A stretch of DNA of 8,037 nt from Accumulibacter sp. (lineage in GTDB: Bacteria > Pseudomonadota > Gammaproteobacteria > Burkholderiales > Rhodocyclaceae), in contig JAISNE010000321.1 in assembly GCA_031276375.1 (NCBI GenBank), positions 1-8,037 of the forward strand, read 5' to 3'. This document shows, piece by piece, positions 7,607-8,037 of the stretch (position 1 is its first letter; each line of letters begins with the position of its first letter). The notes under the pieces were generated by a model that was given only the letters and a program-made list of their open reading frames with translations, was not told the origin of the DNA and searched no databases. The translations under genes and the position numbers were made by a program.

Positions 7607-8037
7607 CGTGCGCATCCTCGACCCGCGCCTGAAGGACGCGCTCCCGCGCTACGCCACGTCCGGCTCGGCCGGTCTCGACCTGCGCGCCTGCATCGCGGCG
7701 CCGCTGACCCTCCACCCCGGCGAAACGCGGCTGATCCCGTCCGGCCTGGCCATCCACATCGGCGACCCCGGCCTCGCCGCGCTGATTCTTCCGCGCTCGG
7801 GCCTGGGGCACAAGCACGGCATCGTGCTCGGCAACCTGGTCGGGCTGATCGATTCGGACTATCAGGGCGAAATCATGGTGTCGACGTGGAACCGCGGCCA
7901 GCAAGAATTCACGCTCAACCCGCTCGACCGGCTGGCCCAACTGGTCATCGTGCCGGTACTGCAAGCCGCCTTCGACATCGTCGACGAATTTCCCGCCAGC
8001 GCGCGCGGCGCCGACGGATTCGGCAGCACCGGCAAGG
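7593..8037 (+). CDS. dut: Deoxyuridine 5'-triphosphate nucleotidohydrolase (dUTPase), partial at right edge
   Basis: dUTPase cleaves dUTP to dUMP and pyrophosphate, which keeps uracil out of DNA and feeds dTMP synthesis; it acts as a cytoplasmic homotrimer. All five family motifs are visible in the 148 codons present: I AGLDLRA (26-32), [12 protein letters not shown] (67-76), [14 protein letters not shown] (84-94, with the catalytic-region Asp), [11 protein letters not shown] (113-121) and [10 protein letters not shown] (139-147). Members are about 150 residues long, so only the last residues and the stop are likely cut off. ATG 7593 lies 14 bases inside coaBC in another frame, with GGAG (7582-7585) seven bases before it, which implies translational coupling. 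Confidence 0.97.
   Translation, partial: MRHIDVRILDPRLKDALPRYATSGSAGLDLRACIAAPLTLHPGETRLIPSGLAIHIGDPGLAALILPRSGLGHKHGIVLGNLVGLIDSDYQGEIMVSTWNRGQQEFTLNPLDRLAQLVIVPVLQAAFDIVDEFPASARGADGFGSTGK

Overview
The window comes from a GC-rich proteobacterium, most likely a betaproteobacterium. The strongest clue is a circularly permuted, two-piece tmRNA gene (ssrA) at about 3502-3745 with the tag ANDERFALAA; permuted ssrA is known from alphaproteobacteria, a group of cyanobacteria and some betaproteobacteria, and this tag is of the betaproteobacterial type. The radC / coaBC-dut arrangement at the right end is also a common proteobacterial layout. Genus cannot be fixed from the sequence alone.

Layout: 1-540 is AT-rich (two of its 60-base lines are 38% G+C, against about 73% in one line of coaBC). 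It holds a possible tail of an upstream open frame (2-91) and a small membrane-protein gene (132-540) that appears broken by a one-base frameshift at a T6C4 run. 541-736 holds no gene, only a two-tier hairpin that probably ends glpK. On the minus strand follow glpK (glycerol kinase, 737-2245) and an EamA/DMT-family transporter (2413-3300), separated by 167 bases that contain a perfect 15-base tandem duplication. The plus-strand tmRNA gene comes next with its own sigma70-like promoter. A bidirectional terminator-like hairpin lies between it and the convergent short-chain dehydrogenase gene (3826-4602, minus). Upstream of that on the same strand are a double-domain NifX-type protein with a His/Cys/Gly-rich linker (4728-5576) and radC (5677-6354). 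From a 49-base divergent intergenic region, coaBC (6404-7606) runs rightward and overlaps dut (7593 to the window edge, where it is cut just before its stop).

How the genes relate: coaBC (coenzyme A synthesis) and dut (dUTP removal) are translationally coupled housekeeping genes. radC, the NifX-like gene and the SDR gene lie in the same direction with short gaps and may be partly cotranscribed, but no shared pathway is evident. The tmRNA is an independent gene for ribosome rescue.

No wholly new system is evident. The most interesting item is the tmRNA precursor: its intervening segment pairs with itself and prolongs the acceptor stem into one nearly continuous 20-pair hairpin. Next are the frameshifted membrane gene in an AT-rich patch, the metal-ligand-rich linker in the NifX-like protein, and a palindromic divergent promoter whose two arms each read as a -10 box.
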